33,672 nt of DNA, from the NCBI RefSeq assembly GCF_005405465.1, contig NZ_BJEC01000021.1, positions 1-33,672 of the forward strand, written 5' to 3'. The notes under the pieces are model-generated. The model had not been told where the DNA came from. It saw nothing but the letters and a program-made list of their open reading frames with translations, and searched no databases. This document shows positions 31,783 to 33,672 of this stretch, piece after piece (position 1 is the first letter of the stretch; each line of letters starts with the position of its first letter). A program made the translations under genes and the position numbers. The DNA is from Weissella thailandensis. Its GTDB lineage: Bacteria > Bacillota > Bacilli > Lactobacillales > Lactobacillaceae.

Positions 31783-32355
31783 CTATTTACCAGTCAATCC
31801 TTGTTGCACTACTGGTAGCAGTTCTTGCCAAGTTGTTTCGAAAATCGTCCGAAATAAATTATCATCCCAGCGTCCAGCAAAAAATGGGTGGTAAAAATAC
31901 GTAAACGTCTGCATAACAGTTTGTCCACGTTGTTGACGGAATGTATCCCAAGCCATAATTTTTTCTACAGCTATCGCAAACTCCTTTAAACGTGGTTCAA
32001 TCAAGTTTTCACGTCGTCCCAATTCAAATTGATAAAACGCCAGCATTTCTGGTGCCGCTGCAAAGCTTTCTTGACGTCGCGTTGAGAGTAACCACAGCCA
32101 ATCATGTAGCGCTTGTACACGGTTATCCGCAGGTACACGCTCACTAGCTTCTATAATAGGTGCATCCACCTCTTCTAGCCAATCTTTATCCATTTCGGTA
32201 AATAAAGCATCGCGGTTGGCAAAATGTTTATATAACGCTGCCGGCGTAATTGCTAATTTACGTGCAACATCAGCAAGACGTGCCTTTTCATAACCTTTTT
32301 CTTTCAAGACCGCTTGCGTTGCTTCAAAAATTGCTGTTTTTGTAACTTTTGACAT
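31783..32355 (-). CDS. TetR-family transcriptional regulator
   Basis: The 190-residue repressor-like protein has a typical N-terminal TetR helix-turn-helix (IFEATQAVLKEKGYEKARLADVARKLAITPAALYKHF, split here as residues 9-45). A longer helical ligand-binding domain with many aromatic residues follows. The ATG follows GAGAGGA. It is divergent from the aldo/keto reductase gene with 157 bp between them, the usual arrangement for a local regulator. An inverted repeat, AAACTA-N7-TAGTTT, in the shared region is a candidate operator. The ligand is unknown. Confidence 0.87.
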   Translation of the reverse strand: MSKVTKTAIFEATQAVLKEKGYEKARLADVARKLAITPAALYKHFANRDALFTEMDKDWLEEVDAPIIEASERVPADNRVQALHDWLWLLSTRRQESFAAAPEMLAFYQFELGRRENLIEPRLKEFAIAVEKIMAWDTFRQQRGQTVMQTFTYFYHPFFAGRWDDNLFRTIFETTWQELLPVVQQGLTGK

Positions 32356-32413
32356 CTTGCATCCTCTCTCAATCTATTATCCCTACTATTATACCCATCT
32401 CGTCAATGAATAC

Positions 32414-32483
32414 AAACTATCTAATTTAGTTTATTAATATTTTTTGTTATACTGTACGGGTAGATTAGTCAACAAAAATGACT
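32414..32483 (+). promoter_or_regulatory. Aldo/keto reductase promoter with candidate TetR operator
   Basis: TTTAGT (32425-32430) and TATACT (32448-32453), 17 bp apart, form a plausible promoter with a weak -35. The inverted repeat AAACTA (32414-32419)/TAGTTT (32427-32432) overlaps that -35, as expected for a repressor site. A second inverted repeat, AGTCA-N7-TGACT (32467-32483), lies in the early transcribed region. Confidence 0.5.
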
Positions 32484-32512
32484 GAATTTTATTGAATACG
32501 GGGTATAAATAT

Positions 32513-33370
32513 ATGACTATTTCATCATTAACAGATACATTTACCTTGGCAAATGGTATCAAAATCCCAGTAATTGGGTTTGGAACTTGGCAAACACCTG
32601 ATGGGGACGTTGCTTACCAAAGCGTTTTAGATGCCTTAAAAGCTGGTTATCGTCATATAGATACAGCTGCTGCTTATGGTAACGAATCTTCAGTCGGCCG
32701 TGCCATTAAAGACTCTGGTATCCCGCGTGAAGAACTGTTTGTGACATCAAAACTCTGGAACGACAGTCATAGTTATGAGGCCGCTAAAATAGCATTAGAT
32801 AAATCATTAGACTTACTTGGTTTAGATTATTTGGACTTATATTTGACTCACTGGCCAAATCCACTAATCAATCGACGCGATTGGGATAAAGCCAATGCAG
32901 AAGCTTGGCGTTATATGGAAGATGCCTATACTGAAGGAAAGATTCGAGCAATCGGTGTTTCTAATTTCCAAATCGAGCACCTTGAAGCCTTGCTTAAAAC
33001 AGCAACTATCCGACCAATGGTCAACCAATTATTTATCAACCCTTCTGACTTAGAACAAGATGTCGTTGAATATAACAAGGCTCACGATATTCTCACCGAG
33101 GCTTATTCACCTCTTGGAACTGGTTCATTACTTGCAGTACCTCAAATCAATGAGATTGCTGCAAAGTATGATAAATCAGCTGCACAAGTACTCGTTCGCT
33201 GGTCATTACAACATGGTTTCTTACCTTTGCCTAAGTCAACACATGCTGAACGCATTAACCAAAATGCAGCTGTCTTCGACTTTGAATTAACAGATGAAGA
33301 AATTGCCGCATTAGATCAATTAGAAGGTGTTGCTGGTACACATCAAGACGCCTCACAAGTTGAATTTTAA
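32513..33370 (+). CDS. Aldo/keto reductase
   Basis: The 285-residue NADPH-dependent oxidoreductase is of the AKR5-like group (2,5-diketo-gluconate reductase and prostaglandin-F-synthase-like enzymes). The catalytic tetrad is complete: D50 and Y55 in HIDTAAAYGNE, K80 in VTSKLWND, H113 in LTHWPNP. The cofactor-binding end is seen in PLPKSTHAERINQN. It reduces aldehydes or ketones to alcohols; the substrate is unknown. The start is the ATG at 32513 with GGGG about 8 nt upstream. It is probably controlled by the divergent TetR protein. The right IS copy begins 28 bp after its stop, so it lacks a normal terminator. Confidence 0.9.
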   Translation: MTISSLTDTFTLANGIKIPVIGFGTWQTPDGDVAYQSVLDALKAGYRHIDTAAAYGNESSVGRAIKDSGIPREELFVTSKLWNDSHSYEAAKIALDKSLDLLGLDYLDLYLTHWPNPLINRRDWDKANAEAWRYMEDAYTEGKIRAIGVSNFQIEHLEALLKTATIRPMVNQLFINPSDLEQDVVEYNKAHDILTEAYSPLGTGSLLAVPQINEIAAKYDKSAAQVLVRWSLQHGFLPLPKSTHAERINQNAAVFDFELTDEEIAALDQLEGVAGTHQDASQVEF

Positions 33371-33398
33371 AAATTGATAAGTTATCAAAAAGTTGGAG

Positions 33399-33672
33399 TG
33401 AACTGAACCCCGTAAGTTGGAGTAATTTCCAAAACTTACGGGGTTTTACTATGTTTTCAAAAGAAGTACAAATTGAAGCAGTCACGATGTACCTACAAGG
33501 TATTCCGCCTTATAAAATACGGAAAAAGTTTGGTATTAAAGGAACAGACACCATTCGTAACTGGGTTACTAATATCAAGGAACTTGGTGTCTATGGATTA
33601 AACAACGCTAGTCAAAGTAAGACAAATTATCAATATTCCTTTAAAATCAAGGTAATTCAATGGCGACTTGAG
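33399..33672 (+). mobile_element. IS3-type insertion sequence, right copy (partial)
   Basis: It is identical to the reverse complement of 1-274. The outer end TGAACTGAACCCC begins at 33399, directly after CAAAAAGTTGGAG of the aldo/keto reductase tail, and the element runs off the right edge. It includes the same 13-bp stem-loop (33406-33418 with 33433-33445) ahead of orfA. Confidence 0.85.
33451..33672 (+). CDS. IS3-family transposase OrfA, N-terminal 74 codons (cut by window edge)
   Basis: The ATG at 33451 opens the same helix-turn-helix protein start as the left copy (MFSKEVQIEAVTMYLQG, then IRKKFGIKGTDTIRNWV). The frame is open to the window end. There is no strong ribosome site, and the start lies just after the descending arm of the IS stem-loop. 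This fits low translation of the transposase from outside transcripts. Confidence 0.8.
   Translation, partial: MFSKEVQIEAVTMYLQGIPPYKIRKKFGIKGTDTIRNWVTNIKELGVYGLNNASQSKTNYQYSFKIKVIQWRLE

Overview
The window looks like chromosomal DNA of a low-GC lactic acid bacterium. Shine-Dalgarno sites are strong (GGAGG or AAGGAG before nearly every gene), the base composition is AT-rich, and the genes are typical of Lactobacillales: acetoin/diacetyl reductase, several APC amino-acid permeases, a TDT-family carrier, YeiH, MenA, a stand-alone glutamate-cysteine ligase and a UvrX/YolD pair. A Weissella- or Leuconostoc-like heterofermenter is my best guess. It rests on recognising protein families, because no rRNA or tRNA is present.

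Both ends carry the same 274 bases of an IS3-type insertion sequence in inverted orientation, with the first 74 codons of its OrfA. The window therefore reads as a contig (or inter-IS segment) bounded by two IS copies, with ordinary chromosomal cargo between them.

Layout. 0.3-2.2 kb: a small YdaT-like protein, an MDR oxidoreductase and PgpA, followed by about 0.4 kb of non-coding DNA holding two tandem long hairpins. 2.6-9.8 kb: aquaporin, a hypothetical protein, NAD(P)HX epimerase translationally coupled to a large FAD/NAD(P) protein, an MFS drug exporter and the uvrX-yolD pair. 9.9-16.3 kb: a CAT-type amino-acid permease behind a structured leader RNA with its own promoter and terminator, a GNAT enzyme, a TDT carrier with a DEDDh exonuclease, YeiH and a tRNA-dihydrouridine synthase. 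16.3-19.8 kb: aldehyde dehydrogenase, a YihY/BrkB membrane protein and acetoin reductase. 20-21.1 kb: a LytTR regulator with a damaged receiver domain and a small hydrophobic ORF. 21.4-28.9 kb: a lipase-like hydrolase with a small membrane protein, an AAT permease, gshA with a hypothetical gene, an AI-2E-type transporter, MenA and acylphosphatase. 29-31.7 kb: a divergent polar amino-acid (probably cystine) ABC transporter. 31.8-33.4 kb: a divergent TetR/aldo-keto reductase pair.

Functional themes are redox and thiol metabolism (oxidoreductases, GshA, probable cystine uptake, nicotinamide repair), amino-acid uptake, and DNA-damage response. The most interesting signals are non-coding. They are the tandem hairpins after pgpA, whose stems differ in sequence but still pair around an identical 18-nt apex, and the leader RNA before the CAT permease, where I can draw mutually exclusive terminator and antiterminator pairings. 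I recognise neither as a known riboswitch or RNA family.
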